Shown here: positions 21,085 through 31,493 of the stretch, piece by piece
How the letters are laid out: every line of letters begins with the position of its first letter
Position numbering within the stretch: position 1 is the stretch's first letter
NCBI RefSeq assembly: GCF_022842375.1
Contig: NZ_JALHPR010000009.1
Location: 1-64,000, forward strand
DNA from: Elioraea sp.
GTDB lineage: Bacteria > Pseudomonadota > Alphaproteobacteria > Acetobacterales > Acetobacteraceae
Direction of reading: 5' to 3'
DNA length: 64,000 nucleotides
Position numbers and translations under genes: made by a program
The notes under the pieces: model-generated
Told to the model about the DNA's origin: nothing
What the model saw: the letters and a program-made list of their open reading frames with translations, nothing else
Databases searched by the model: none

Positions 21085-23727
21085 TCAGCCCGCCGCGCTG
21101 CGCCGCGCCGGTGCCGCCGTCCTGCCCTTGGCACCCGCCTTGGCACCGGGCTTGCCGCCGCGCCCACCACGCCCGCGGGCGGCGAGCGGCTTGCCCTTCT
21201 CGGCCAGCAGCGCCACGGCGGCATCAAGGTCCATGTCCTCGGACGCGACCCCCTTCGGCAGGTTCGCCACCGTCGAGCCGTGCTGCACATAGGGGCCGAA
21301 GCGGCCACGCCTGAGCGTCACCTCGCCGCCCTTCGGGTGTGGCCCCAACATCTTCACGCTGTCGAGTTTCTTGGCGAGCAGCACCACGGCGCGGTTGATC
21401 CCGAGGGAGAGCACGTCATCGTCCTTGTCGAGGCTGGCATAGACCGGCCCGAGCTTCACGTAGGGCCCGAACTGGCCGATGCCGGCATAGATCGGCTCCT
21501 GCTTCTCCGGGTGCGTGCCGATGAGGCGCGGCAGCGAGAGCAGCCCGAGCGCTGTCTCGAGCGTGACCGAGGCGGGGTCGGTCCCCTTGGGCAGGGAGGC
21601 GCGCTTGGGCTTGGGCACCGCGGGCTTCTTGGCACCCTTCTTGGGTTTCTTGGCATCCGGGTCAGGTGCGGGGGCGGGGGGCGCCTCGCCGAGCTGAACG
21701 TAGAGGCCGTAGGGGCCGGGGCGGAGCGTGACCTCCTCGCCTGTCTCGGGGTGCCGGCCGAGCGCGCGGACATCCTCCGTCCCGCCTGACTGGTCACCGC
21801 CGACATTCCGCGTGTAGCGGCATTCCGGGTAGTTCGAGCAGCCGATGAAGGCACCCGTGTTGCCGCCGATGCGCAGGCCCAGCCTGCCGGCACCGCAACG
21901 CGGGCAGGCCCGCGGGTCGGTGCCGTCGCCACGGTCGGGGAACAGGTGGGGCCCAAGGTCGCTGTCGAGCGCATCGGTCACATCGGCGATGCGGAGTTCC
22001 TTCGTGCCCTCGACCGCCTTCACGAAGTCGCGCCAGAACCCTGCCAGCACCTCGCGCCAGGCAGCCCGCCCGCCGGAGACGTCATCGAGCTGGTTCTCGA
22101 GGGCGGCGGTGAAGTCATACGCCACGTAGTTCTCGAAGAAGCCGACGAGGAAGGCCGTGACGAGCCGGCCGCGATCCTCGGGGATGAACCGGCGCGCATC
22201 GAGGCGGACATACTGCCGGTCCTGCAGCACCTGGAGGATGGAGGCGTAGGTGGAGGGCCGGCCGATGCCGAGTTCCTCGAGCTTCTTCACCAGCGAGGCC
22301 TCGGAGAAGCGCGGCGGCGGCTGGGTGAAGTGCTGGCTGGGCGTGACGGCCCTCAGCGCCGGCTTCTCACCCTCCGCCATGGCGGGCAGAAGCCTGCTGT
22401 CCTCGTCCTCCACCTCGCCCGGGGCGGGCGCATCGTCACGATCCTCGCGGTAGAGCTTGAGGAACCCGTCAAAGGCAATGACGGAACCCGTTGCACGAAA
22501 ACCAATCGTGTTGTCGGCAGAGGCGATCTCGACACTCGTCTGGTCGAGCTCGGCCGACGCCATCTGGCTGGCAACGGCCCGCTTCCAGACGAGGTCGTAT
22601 AGCCGCCGCTGGTCGTCCGACAGCGCGCGGGCGACCTCATCGGGCGTCCGCGCAACGTCGGTCGGGCGAACAGCTTCATGGGCTTCCTGGGCATTCTTCG
22701 CACGCGAGGTGTAGACGCGTGGCGACGCGGGGACATAGTCCGTGCCCGAGCTGGCGGCAATGTGCCCGCGGATGGACGCAATCGCCTCCGCCGCCATCTG
22801 AACACCATCGGTGCGCATGTATGTAATGAGGCCAACGGTCTCGCCGCCGAGTTCGACACCTTCGTAGAGCTGCTGCGCCGTCCGCATCGTCCGCGTGGCG
22901 GAGAAGCCGAGCTTGCGGGCGGCTTCCTGTTGCAGCGTCGAGGTGGTGAAGGGGGCGGGTGGATTGCGCCGCACCCGCTTCTTCTCGACGGAGGCGACGC
23001 GATAACTTGCCCCCTCCGCCCGCGAGACCGCTGTTTTTGCGGTTTTCTCGTCGGCGAGATCAAACTGGGTAAGCTTCTTGCCGTCAAGTGACACCAGGCG
23101 TGCGGTGAACGGCGTTCCACCCTGGGTCGCGAAGGCGCCCTCGATGGTCCAGTACTCGCGGGCGCGGAAGGCCTCGATCTCGGCCTCGCGCTCACAGATC
23201 AGGCGAAGCGCGACCGACTGCACGCGCCCGGCGCTGCGGCTGCCCGGCAGCTTGCGCCAGAGAACGGGCGAGAGGGTGAAGCCGAACAGGTAGTCGAGCG
23301 CCCGGCGGGCGAGATAGGCGTCGATCAGGTCGCCATCGAGGTCACGCGGGGCGGCGATCGCTGCCTTCACCGCTGACTTGGTGATCTCGTTGAAGGTGAT
23401 GCGGCTCACCTCGACGCCGGTGAGCGCGCGGCGGGAGGCCAGCATCTCCTTCACGTGCCAGGAGATCGCCTCTCCCTCACGGTCAGGGTCGGTGGCGAGG
23501 TAGAGGCGCTTGGCCCCCTTCAGCGCGGCTGCGATGGCGCGGAGCTGCTTCTCGCCCCGGTCATCGGCCTCCCAGTCCATCGCGAAGCCTTCCTCGGGGC
23601 GGACCGATCCGTCCTTCGGCGGGAGGTCGCGGACATGGCCGTAGCTTGCCAGCACGGTGTAGTCACGACCGAGATAATTGTTGATCGTCTTGGCCTTGGC
23701 CGGTGATTCGACGACAACGACATCCAT
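21085..23727 (-). CDS. topA: DNA topoisomerase I
   Basis: 880 aa; 'MDVVVVESPAKAKTINNYLGRDYTVLASYGHVRDLPPKDGSV', Toprim and zinc-ribbon C-terminal repeats. Confidence 0.98.
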   Translation of the reverse strand: MDVVVVESPAKAKTINNYLGRDYTVLASYGHVRDLPPKDGSVRPEEGFAMDWEADDRGEKQLRAIAAALKGAKRLYLATDPDREGEAISWHVKEMLASRRALTGVEVSRITFNEITKSAVKAAIAAPRDLDGDLIDAYLARRALDYLFGFTLSPVLWRKLPGSRSAGRVQSVALRLICEREAEIEAFRAREYWTIEGAFATQGGTPFTARLVSLDGKKLTQFDLADEKTAKTAVSRAEGASYRVASVEKKRVRRNPPAPFTTSTLQQEAARKLGFSATRTMRTAQQLYEGVELGGETVGLITYMRTDGVQMAAEAIASIRGHIAASSGTDYVPASPRVYTSRAKNAQEAHEAVRPTDVARTPDEVARALSDDQRRLYDLVWKRAVASQMASAELDQTSVEIASADNTIGFRATGSVIAFDGFLKLYREDRDDAPAPGEVEDEDSRLLPAMAEGEKPALRAVTPSQHFTQPPPRFSEASLVKKLEELGIGRPSTYASILQVLQDRQYVRLDARRFIPEDRGRLVTAFLVGFFENYVAYDFTAALENQLDDVSGGRAAWREVLAGFWRDFVKAVEGTKELRIADVTDALDSDLGPHLFPDRGDGTDPRACPRCGAGRLGLRIGGNTGAFIGCSNYPECRYTRNVGGDQSGGTEDVRALGRHPETGEEVTLRPGPYGLYVQLGEAPPAPAPDPDAKKPKKGAKKPAVPKPKRASLPKGTDPASVTLETALGLLSLPRLIGTHPEKQEPIYAGIGQFGPYVKLGPVYASLDKDDDVLSLGINRAVVLLAKKLDSVKMLGPHPKGGEVTLRRGRFGPYVQHGSTVANLPKGVASEDMDLDAAVALLAEKGKPLAARGRGGRGGKPGAKAGAKGRTAAPARRSAAG

Positions 23728-23766
23728 GGGGGCTTCTTCCCTCGCGCCCCTGCCGGAGGGGCGAAT

Positions 23767-24888
23767 TCAGCGCGCGGCCAGCACCACGCGGTTTCCCGGC
23801 AGGCGGTCGATCCTGCCCTCGAGGTCAAGTTCCAGGAGGGCGGCATTGACCGCCGACGCGCTACATGGGCAGCGGCGCAGCACTTCGTCAACCGAGACGG
23901 GCGCAGTGGAGAGCAGCGCCGTGACGTGGCGCACTGCCTCGGCGATCTCGTCATCGGCGGTTTCGCTTGGTTCAGGAGCGGGTTCTGGAGCCTCCTCCAC
24001 TTCCGGAAGTGTCGGGCGGTCGAGGCGCAGCAGCGGCGCGGGACTCGGGGCGTCGGGCAGGGCGGCGAGCACATCAGCCGCCGTCTCGACCAGCGTTGCC
24101 CCCTGCCGCAGCAGGTCATTGGCACCGCGTGCGCGCGGGTCGAGCGGCGAGCCGGGAACGGCCATGAGCTCGCGCCCCGCCTCGAGGGCGAGCCTGGCCG
24201 TGATCAGGCTGCCGGATTTCAGCGCCGCCTCCACCACGATGGTGGCGAGCGAGAGGCCGGCGACGATGCGGTTGCGACGGGGAAAGAGCTTCGCCAGCGC
24301 CGCGCTGCCGAGCGGGGCTTCCGCCACCACGGCGCCTGACGCGGCGATGCGCGCCTGCAACGCGGCGTTCTGGGGTGGGTAGGGCCTGTCGAGCCCGCCG
24401 GCGACAGCAGCGAGCGTGATGCCGCCTGCCGCGAGCGCCCCCTCATGCGCGGCCGTATCCACCCCGCGCGCGAGGCCCGAGACGACCGCGATGCCGGCCT
24501 CGGCCAAGTCCTTGGCCAGCCGCTCGGCGATAATCCGCGCCCCGGCAGAGGCATTGCGCGCGCCGACGATGGCGACAGATCGTCGGGAGAGCAGGGCATG
24601 GTCACCGGCGACGGCCAGGGCGAGGGGCGCGTCATACGTCATCGCCAGCGCCTGGGGATAGAGGGGGTCGGTGTCGAGGATCAGCCGCGCGCCGATGGCC
24701 GCAAGCGCTTCCTCCTCGCGGGCGATGGCGGAGGGGCAGGGCAGGCTCACCGCACGGCCGCGGGCGAGCCGTGGCAGCGCCTCGATGGCAGCCTGGGCGC
24801 TGCCGGCCCGCGCGATAAGCGCGCGCACCGTGGCCGGCCCAAGCCCCTCGGCGCGGGCGAGCCGAAGCCGCGCCAACCTTTCGCTCAC
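23767..24888 (-). CDS. dprA: DNA processing protein DprA
   Basis: Rossmann domain 'SVAIVGARNASAGARIIAERLAKDLAEAGIAVVSGLARGVDTAAHEGAL', C-terminal winged helix. Confidence 0.95.
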   Translation of the reverse strand: MSERLARLRLARAEGLGPATVRALIARAGSAQAAIEALPRLARGRAVSLPCPSAIAREEEALAAIGARLILDTDPLYPQALAMTYDAPLALAVAGDHALLSRRSVAIVGARNASAGARIIAERLAKDLAEAGIAVVSGLARGVDTAAHEGALAAGGITLAAVAGGLDRPYPPQNAALQARIAASGAVVAEAPLGSAALAKLFPRRNRIVAGLSLATIVVEAALKSGSLITARLALEAGRELMAVPGSPLDPRARGANDLLRQGATLVETAADVLAALPDAPSPAPLLRLDRPTLPEVEEAPEPAPEPSETADDEIAEAVRHVTALLSTAPVSVDEVLRRCPCSASAVNAALLELDLEGRIDRLPGNRVVLAAR

Positions 24889-25484
24889 GCGCCTTGCTTC
24901 TCCTTGCTCTCACCGATGCGCGGCTCCGTGCCGGCGAGCAGGCGGCGGATGTTGCCTTCGTGGCGCCACGTGATCAGCACCGCGATCGCCAGCACGGCGA
25001 AGGCGGGACCAGCGCCCGCGAACGCCCAGGTGAGGAGCGGGGCGAGGGTGAAGGCGACCAGGGCGGAGAGCGACGAGAATTTCGTGACCTTCGCCACCAC
25101 GAGCCACGTCGCGCAGGCCGCGAGCCCAGCCGGGAAGGCCAGCGCGAGCAGGGTGCCGAGGCCTGTCGCCACCCCCTTGCCGCCGGAGAAGCCAAGCCAG
25201 GGGGTGAAGAGATGCCCGACAACGGCGGCAACACCCGCCACCGCCGCCGCCATCGGCCCCCACAGCGCACCCGCGATCACCACCGAGGCAGCGCCCTTGC
25301 CGCCATCGAGCAGCAGGGTGGCGGCGGCAAGGTCCTTCCGCCCGGTACGCAGCACGTTCGTCGCCCCGATATTGCCCGACCCGATCCGGCGGATATCGCC
25401 AAGCCCTGCCGCCTTCGTCAGCACCAGGCCGAAGGGGACGGAGCCGAGCAGGGCGCCGAGGATGGCGGCGAGCGCGAGGCTCAT
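24885..25484 (-). CDS. plsY: Glycerol-3-phosphate acyltransferase PlsY
   Basis: 'FGLVLTKAAGLGDIRRIGSGNIGATNVLRTGRKDLAAATLLLDGGKGA'; 4-bp overlaps with pyrC and dprA. Confidence 0.96.
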   Translation of the reverse strand: MSLALAAILGALLGSVPFGLVLTKAAGLGDIRRIGSGNIGATNVLRTGRKDLAAATLLLDGGKGAASVVIAGALWGPMAAAVAGVAAVVGHLFTPWLGFSGGKGVATGLGTLLALAFPAGLAACATWLVVAKVTKFSSLSALVAFTLAPLLTWAFAGAGPAFAVLAIAVLITWRHEGNIRRLLAGTEPRIGESKEKQGA

Positions 25485-26746
25485 CCGAACACCCTGCGGC
25501 CTGCCTTCCAGGTGCCGAGGACCTTGCCCTGCACCGGGCGCCCATCGAAGGGCGTGTTGTGCGCGCCGACCAGCGCCTCCTCCCGCACCTGCCAGGCGCG
25601 GTCGAGGTCGAACAGCACGAGATCGGCCGGCGCCCCCGCTTCCAGCCTGCCGGCGGGGCTGCCGAGCAGCGCTGCGGGGCGGGAGGTGAGCAGCGCCAGC
25701 GCGGGGACGAGCCCGAGCCTGCCGGTGTGGACGAGGCCGAGCGTGACGGCGAGCAGCGTCTCGAGCCCCGATCCGCCGGCCTCGGCCTGGGCGAAGGGAA
25801 GGCGCTTGGCGTCGGTGTCCTGCGGCTGGTGGTCCGATGCGATGGCATCGATCGTGCCGTCGGCGAGCGCGGCGACGACGGCCTGGCGATCCGCTTCCGT
25901 GCGGAGCGGCGGGGAGAGCTTGGCGTAGGTGCGCCATTCGCCAACGGCCGTCTCGTTCAGGTCGAAATAGGGCGGGGCCGTGTCGCACGTCACCCGCACG
26001 CCATCGGTCTTCGCGCGGCGGATGAGCTCGAGCGCCTCCGCCGTCGTCACATGCGCGAAGTGGACGTGCCCGCCCGTGAGCGCCGCGAGCCTTATGTCGC
26101 GCGCGACCATCAGCGCCTCGGCGGCAGCCGGGATGCCGGGAAGGCCGAGGCGGGTGGCCGTCTCTCCCTCCGTCATCGCCCCGCCCTGGGCGAGCGACGG
26201 CTCCTCCGGGTGCTGCACGATCATCGCCCCGAAGGCGCGCGCGTAGGAGAGGGCAAGCCGCATGGTGCGCGCCTCGGCGATCGCGCGGCGGCCGTCGCCA
26301 AAGGCCACCGCACCTGCCTCCTGCAGCAGGCCGAGCTCGGCGAGTTCGCGCCCAGCGCAGCCCTTGGTGGCGGCCGCGCAGGGCAGCACGGTGACGGAGC
26401 CGAACGAGGCAGCCCGGCGGGCGACGAACTCGACCAGCGCCGGCTCATCGAGCGGCGGGTCGGTGTCGGGGAGCGCCATCACCGTCGTCACCCCGCCGGC
26501 GGACGCGGCGGCGGCGAGGACGGCGAGGCTCTCCTTGTGCTCCTCGCCAGGCTCGCGAAGCCCGACGCGCATGTCGACCAGCCCAGGTGCGAGGATCGCG
26601 CCGCCGCAATCGACGATGGCGGCACCCTCGGGCGCGGCGTCGGCGATCGCCTCGATCAGCCCGTCGCGCACCACGAGGACGCCCATGCGGTCGAGGCCCG
26701 AACCCGGGTCGATCAGCCGTGCATCGGTGAAGGCTGTTGCCGTCAT
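25481..26746 (-). CDS. pyrC: Dihydroorotase
   Basis: '[42 protein letters not shown]'; coupled to pyrB. The metal-ligand HxH is changed to 'MRVGLREPG', so it may be the inactive PyrC'-type partner. Confidence 0.88.
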   Translation of the reverse strand: MTATAFTDARLIDPGSGLDRMGVLVVRDGLIEAIADAAPEGAAIVDCGGAILAPGLVDMRVGLREPGEEHKESLAVLAAAASAGGVTTVMALPDTDPPLDEPALVEFVARRAASFGSVTVLPCAAATKGCAGRELAELGLLQEAGAVAFGDGRRAIAEARTMRLALSYARAFGAMIVQHPEEPSLAQGGAMTEGETATRLGLPGIPAAAEALMVARDIRLAALTGGHVHFAHVTTAEALELIRRAKTDGVRVTCDTAPPYFDLNETAVGEWRTYAKLSPPLRTEADRQAVVAALADGTIDAIASDHQPQDTDAKRLPFAQAEAGGSGLETLLAVTLGLVHTGRLGLVPALALLTSRPAALLGSPAGRLEAGAPADLVLFDLDRAWQVREEALVGAHNTPFDGRPVQGKVLGTWKAGRRVFG

Positions 26747-27702
26747 GCGTTTGCCCGCGTGTCGCGCGTCAGCAGGTCGAGCACCGCCATGCGCACCGCC
26801 ACCCCCATCTCCACCTGCTCCTGGATCACGCTGCGCTGGAGATCGTCGGCCACCGCGCTGTCGATCTCGACGCCGCGGTTCATCGGCCCCGGGTGCATGA
26901 CGAGCGCATCGGGCTTGGCAAGTGCGAGCTTGGCCTGGTCGAGCCCGTAGAAGCGGAAGTATTCGCGGGCGGAGGGAACGAAGCTGCGGCCCATCCGCTC
27001 CTTCTGCAGCCGCAGCATCATCACGATGTCGGCCCCCTTCAGGCCTTCCGCCATGTCGTTGAACACCTCCACCCCCATCGCGGCCACGCCGGAGGGGATG
27101 AGGGTGGGGGGCGCGATCAGCCGCACGCGGCTGCCCATGGTGGTGAGCAGCAGGATGTTGGAGCGGGCGACGCGGGAATGCAGCACGTCGCCACAGATGG
27201 CGACTGTGAGATTCTCGAGCGTTCCCTTGTGCCGGCGGATGGTGACGGCATCGAGCAGCGCCTGCGTCGGGTGCTCGTGCGTGCCATCGCCCGCGTTGAT
27301 CACCGCGGCGTCGAGCTTCTGGGCGAGGAGGGCGGCAGCGCCCGACTGGTCGTGGCGCACCACCAGCATGTCGACATGCATGGCGTTCAGCGTCATCGCC
27401 GTGTCGATCAGCGTCTCTCCCTTCGAAACCGAGGAGCCGGAGGGCGACATGTTCACGATGTCGGCCCCGAGCCGCTTGCCGGCGAGCTCGAAGCTGGTGC
27501 GCGTGCGCGTCGAGTTCTCGAAGAAGAGGTTCACGAGGGTGCGGCCGCGCAGAACGTCACGCGGCCCGCCCTGGCGGTTCAGCGAGATGTAGGTCTCGGC
27601 GAGGTCGAGGGCGGCGCGGATCTGCCCGGGGTCGAGCCCGCCGATGCCGAGGAGGTGCCTGCGCCTGCCAGCCTTCTGCCCGAAACCGGATTCGGCCACC
27701 AC
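26743..27702 (-). CDS. pyrB: Aspartate carbamoyltransferase catalytic subunit
   Basis: '[43 protein letters not shown]'. Confidence 0.97.
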   Translation of the reverse strand: MVAESGFGQKAGRRRHLLGIGGLDPGQIRAALDLAETYISLNRQGGPRDVLRGRTLVNLFFENSTRTRTSFELAGKRLGADIVNMSPSGSSVSKGETLIDTAMTLNAMHVDMLVVRHDQSGAAALLAQKLDAAVINAGDGTHEHPTQALLDAVTIRRHKGTLENLTVAICGDVLHSRVARSNILLLTTMGSRVRLIAPPTLIPSGVAAMGVEVFNDMAEGLKGADIVMMLRLQKERMGRSFVPSAREYFRFYGLDQAKLALAKPDALVMHPGPMNRGVEIDSAVADDLQRSVIQEQVEMGVAVRMAVLDLLTRDTRANA

Positions 27703-27761
27703 ATCCCTCCAACCCTGATCGGCGGCGGAGGGAACGACCGTGCGGTGGCGCCGTCAAGCGC

Positions 27762-29264
27762 TCAGCGTGCCACCCTCACATCCTGCAGCCGCATCAGCCC
27801 GTCGGGATGTGCCGCGAAGCCGGTCACGGCGGCGCGCGACGCCCAGATCCCCTTGTGGTGGTAGAGGACGAGATGGGGCCGATCCTCCATCCACACCTCC
27901 GCCGCTGCCCGGTAAAGGGCCTGGCGTTGGGGGATGCCCGTCACGCCGCGCGCCTGGGCCAGCAGCGCATCCAGCCGGGGGTTGCAGTACTTCCCCCAAT
28001 TCACGAACCCGTCGCATTGCAGCCAGATCGCGATGTTGCCGTCAGGATCAGGCCTGCCGGACCAGATCGCGATGGCCGCGTCATAGTCGCCCCGGCGGGT
28101 GGCGGCGACCATGGCCGCACTTTCCGTGGCGCGGATGGCGATGTCGAACCCCGCTTCGGCCGCCATCGCCTGGATCATCTCCGCCACCTGGCGCTCGACG
28201 GGGCTGTTCGTCACGGCCAGCTCGAACGCGACCCTCGCGTGGCCGGCTTCCCGCAGCAGCGCCCGCGCACGGGCGACGTCGCGCGGCGGCACCGGGCGGG
28301 CGGGGGCGGCGAAGGTGCTGCCGGGCGGCTCGAACTGGTTTGAGGGAATGAACTGGCCCTCCAGCGCCACCTGGTTGATCACCGCCCGGTCGATCGAGGC
28401 CTCGAGCGCTGCCCTGACGCGCGGGTCCGACCCGAGCGGCCCCTTGGCACGCTCACCGGCGCCCACGTTGATGCTCAGCGTCTGGTAGGCCATGGCCGGA
28501 CCGGCGATCAGCCGCAGCGTCCGGTCACGCTCGACCGCGGCCACATCGTTCGGCGCGACGCGCTCGATCAGGTCGAGCTGCCCCGCGCGGAGGTTCACGA
28601 GCCGCACCGTGCCATCGGGGATCGGCCGATACTCCACCCGGTCGACGTGGATGCGGCCCGCATCCCAGTACTCGGGGAACTTCCGAAGCTCGATCACCTC
28701 CTGCGCCACGCGGCGGACGAAGGCGAAGGGCCCGGCGCAGACCGGGTTGGTGTGGATGCGGTCGCCGAGGGCCGCGATGGCCGTGGGCGACATCATCATG
28801 CCGGCACGGTCGGCCAGCACGGCGAGCAGCGGCGCATCGGGCGCCTTCAACACCAGCCGCACGGTGCGGGCATCGACCACCTCGACGGCGGTGACTGAGG
28901 CGAGCTCGGTCTTGCGCCGGCTCTCGCGCGCCTCGCGGTAGCGGTCGAGGTTCAGCTTCACGGCAGCCGCATCCATGGCCGTGCCGTCATGGAACCGCAC
29001 GCCCTCGCGCAGTGTGAGGGTGAGCGACCGGCCATCGTCGCCCCAGGCCCAGGCGGTGGCGAGCTGCGGTGTGAAGCGAAGGTCAGCGTCGAGATCCACC
29101 AGCTTGTCGCAGAGGGCGGAGAAGATCACCCGCTCGAACACGCTGCCTGACTGGGCGGGGTCGAGCATGTTCGGGTCGGCGATCAGCCCGACGCGGAGGG
29201 TGGTCTGTGCCGCTGCCGGCATGGCGAGGAGAGAGAAAGCAAGGGCCGCGGCGGTTCGCTTCAT
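27762..29264 (-). CDS. ABC transporter substrate-binding protein (peptide/nickel family 5)
   Basis: Signal peptide MKRTAAALAFSLLAMPAAAQ; SBP_bac_5 pattern 'LATAWAWGDDGRSLTLTLREGVRFHDGTAMDAAAVKLNLDRY'. Confidence 0.9.
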   Translation of the reverse strand: MKRTAAALAFSLLAMPAAAQTTLRVGLIADPNMLDPAQSGSVFERVIFSALCDKLVDLDADLRFTPQLATAWAWGDDGRSLTLTLREGVRFHDGTAMDAAAVKLNLDRYREARESRRKTELASVTAVEVVDARTVRLVLKAPDAPLLAVLADRAGMMMSPTAIAALGDRIHTNPVCAGPFAFVRRVAQEVIELRKFPEYWDAGRIHVDRVEYRPIPDGTVRLVNLRAGQLDLIERVAPNDVAAVERDRTLRLIAGPAMAYQTLSINVGAGERAKGPLGSDPRVRAALEASIDRAVINQVALEGQFIPSNQFEPPGSTFAAPARPVPPRDVARARALLREAGHARVAFELAVTNSPVERQVAEMIQAMAAEAGFDIAIRATESAAMVAATRRGDYDAAIAIWSGRPDPDGNIAIWLQCDGFVNWGKYCNPRLDALLAQARGVTGIPQRQALYRAAAEVWMEDRPHLVLYHHKGIWASRAAVTGFAAHPDGLMRLQDVRVAR

Positions 29265-29400
29265 GATCACCTCCTGGTGGAACAGAGCAACGACACGCCT
29301 TGTCGACGGCCTCGTCAACCGTCCTGAGCCGCGGATCGTTTTGCGTTAGACACGAACGAGGCGCCATGGGATCGTTCCGTGATTGAAAGTCTCATCCTTT

Positions 29401-29413
29401 GGGGGGGGGGGGG
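29401..29413 (+). repeat. G13 homopolymer tract
   Basis: 13 consecutive G (29401-29413), one base before ATG 29415. Confidence 0.9.
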
Positions 29414-29414
29414 C

Positions 29415-29882
29415 ATGCAGTGGTCCAGACGCGCAGTGCTCGTCGCGCTTCTCGCTGGCGCCTGCGCCGGGCCGGAAGGAAGGCCTGGAGGGGCGCCTAC
29501 GGCGGGCCCCTCGGTGGTTTCGCCTGAGCGGGCGCTTGCGCTCGCGGTGGCCGGCGAGGCGGTTCTTGTGGATGTTCGCCTGCCGCAGGAACGGGTTGAC
29601 CGCCGCGAACCGCCGCACACCGCAGCCTGGTTTCCCTTCGATCGCTACACGCCGCGGCAGTTCAGCACCGCCGTGTCGGAGACGGTGGACGGCCAGCGCT
29701 CACGGCCGGTCGTCCTCATCTGCGAGGTGGGCGTGCGATCGGGCTGGGCAGCACACGCCCTCACCGAGGCCGGCTTCACCGACGTCATGACGGTCGATCG
29801 GGGATACGCGCTCTGGCGCGATCAGGCGCTGGCGCTGGTCGATGGGCGTGACATGCCCACGCCTGATCTATCGCTCGATTGA
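29415..29882 (+). CDS. Rhodanese-like domain lipoprotein
   Basis: Lipobox-like 'LVALLAGACAG'; rhodanese 'ALAVAGEAVLVDVRLPQERVDRR' and active-site loop 'VVLICEVGVRSGWAAHALTEAGF'. Alternative GTG start 29379 reads through the G tract. Confidence 0.75.
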   Translation: MQWSRRAVLVALLAGACAGPEGRPGGAPTAGPSVVSPERALALAVAGEAVLVDVRLPQERVDRREPPHTAAWFPFDRYTPRQFSTAVSETVDGQRSRPVVLICEVGVRSGWAAHALTEAGFTDVMTVDRGYALWRDQALALVDGRDMPTPDLSLD

Positions 29883-29920
29883 TCCCAAGCGGCGGGCGAG
29901 GCTGCCTGTCCCGTCAGAGA

Positions 29921-30589
29921 TCATCGACTGACCGAAACGATCTCCGTCACACGAGGCACCATGCTGACGGAACTCTCGGTGTATCTGAGGTTCACGCGCC
30001 CGGCCCCCCAGAGCATGACTTCATCGAGTGGCATGGACCTTCCGACGCGCTGATTTCGGCATCTGGTGGTGAAGACGTCGGCAAAGGTGGTCCCACCGAT
30101 CGTCGTTGACGGGGCATAGTCGGTGACCTCGCACGTACGTATCCGCTGAATCAGTTCGGAACCGCCCGTAGTCGTGTAGCTGTGGGTCCAGGTCAGGCCG
30201 ACCCGCATGGGCGTGCCTTCCGGGAGGAAGCCGTTATGGTTCGGGGTGAACCGGAACCGTCCATGGCTGACAAGATTGCGCCAGGGTGTAAACGCCCTGG
30301 AGACATCCTCACCGGTATCCAACCGCATCACGGCGCTTCCGTCCTGGTTCACGGTGACGCGATGCGTTGTGACACGCTCACCCTCCGTGAGGCGGTACGT
30401 GAAGGTCCCCGGCTTGACGCTGGATGATGGATCAAACTTTTCGACCGCCGCCGTCGCAGCCGGTGATGCGCGGGCAGCAGGCGCGGCTTGGGCCACCGAC
30501 CACTCGCTTGCGTCCGTGGCGGACATCCCTCCGCCGAGGAGCAGAAGCGCCCCGGCGACAACTGCAATGCGCATGCGAATGTCTGTCAA
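29921..30589 (-). CDS. Hypothetical exported protein
   Basis: N-terminal signal peptide (MRIAVVAGALLLLGGGMSATDA); no family recognised. Confidence 0.65.
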   Translation of the reverse strand: MTDIRMRIAVVAGALLLLGGGMSATDASEWSVAQAAPAARASPAATAAVEKFDPSSSVKPGTFTYRLTEGERVTTHRVTVNQDGSAVMRLDTGEDVSRAFTPWRNLVSHGRFRFTPNHNGFLPEGTPMRVGLTWTHSYTTTGGSELIQRIRTCEVTDYAPSTTIGGTTFADVFTTRCRNQRVGRSMPLDEVMLWGAGRVNLRYTESSVSMVPRVTEIVSVSR

Positions 30590-30674
30590 CTACTTCCCCT
30601 ACTGAATGATATTGCTGCGACGATAGCGTGCATTGCAGATCACTTGAGAAACGTTGCACGTCATTTCGGCACGA

Positions 30675-31142
30675 TCAAGCGCCCCGCGTCGCATCCAGCG
30701 CTGACTGGAGCATGTAGGCCGCTGCAGCCTTGTCCACGACAGCGGCGCGGCGGCGGCGGGTCAGATCCATCTCGCCGATCAGCATGCGGTTGACGGCCGC
30801 CGAGGACAGCCGCTCGTCCCACAACGCGACTGGCAGCCCCGCGGCGGCCGAGAGCGCCATCGCCCAGTCGCGCGCCCCCTGCGCCGCCGGGCCCGTGCCG
30901 CCATCCATCGAGAGCGGGTTGCCGACCACCACCCCGCCGGCCCCCTCCTTGGCAGCGATCGCGGCCACCTCGGCCGCGTTCTTGGCGAGCTTGGCGCGGA
31001 CAAGCGCGCCATAGGGGCTGGCGATGGTCAGCGACACGTCGGTCAGCGCCACGCCGATGGTCTTCGATCCAAGGTCGAGGCCGATCAGCCTCTGGCCACG
31101 GGGGAGGGCAGCGCGGAGATCCGCCAGATTGGCAAGCGTCAT
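30675..31142 (-). CDS. ruvX: Putative pre-16S rRNA nuclease / Holliday junction resolvase RuvX (YqgF)
   Basis: '[30 protein letters not shown]' ... '[23 protein letters not shown]'. Confidence 0.95.
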   Translation of the reverse strand: MTLANLADLRAALPRGQRLIGLDLGSKTIGVALTDVSLTIASPYGALVRAKLAKNAAEVAAIAAKEGAGGVVVGNPLSMDGGTGPAAQGARDWAMALSAAAGLPVALWDERLSSAAVNRMLIGEMDLTRRRRAAVVDKAAAAYMLQSALDATRGA

Positions 31143-31196
31143 GCCGCGATGCTACCACCCCCGCTCCTTATCAGAAGCCTTGGGAGTTCCCGGCGC

Positions 31197-31493
31197 ATGT
31201 CGCTCGACGCCGATACGATCCGCCGCATCGCCACGCTTGCCCGCATCCGCGTCGCAGAAGATGAGGTCGCGACCCTGCAAGGCGAGCTCAACGGCATCCT
31301 CGCCTGGATCGAGCAGCTGAACGCGGTGGACACAGACGGCATCGCCCCGCTGACGGGGGCAGCGCACATGGCGCTGAAGATGCGCGAGGATGTGGTGAGC
31401 GACGGCAACATCCGCGACAAGGTGCTCGCCAACGCGCCCGAGCGCATCGGGCCGGACGAGGCGTTCTTCGCCGTGCCGAAGGTGGTGGAATGA
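31197..31493 (+). CDS. gatC: Asp/Glu-tRNA amidotransferase subunit C
   Basis: 98 aa; '[45 protein letters not shown]'. Confidence 0.95.
   Translation: MSLDADTIRRIATLARIRVAEDEVATLQGELNGILAWIEQLNAVDTDGIAPLTGAAHMALKMREDVVSDGNIRDKVLANAPERIGPDEAFFAVPKVVE

Noticed and set aside
19434-21308. 624-aa ORF model for the S41 peptidase extending into topA
   Set aside because: Region above about 21085 overlaps topA and lacks domain homology; GTG at 20996 followed by a signal peptide is a better start.
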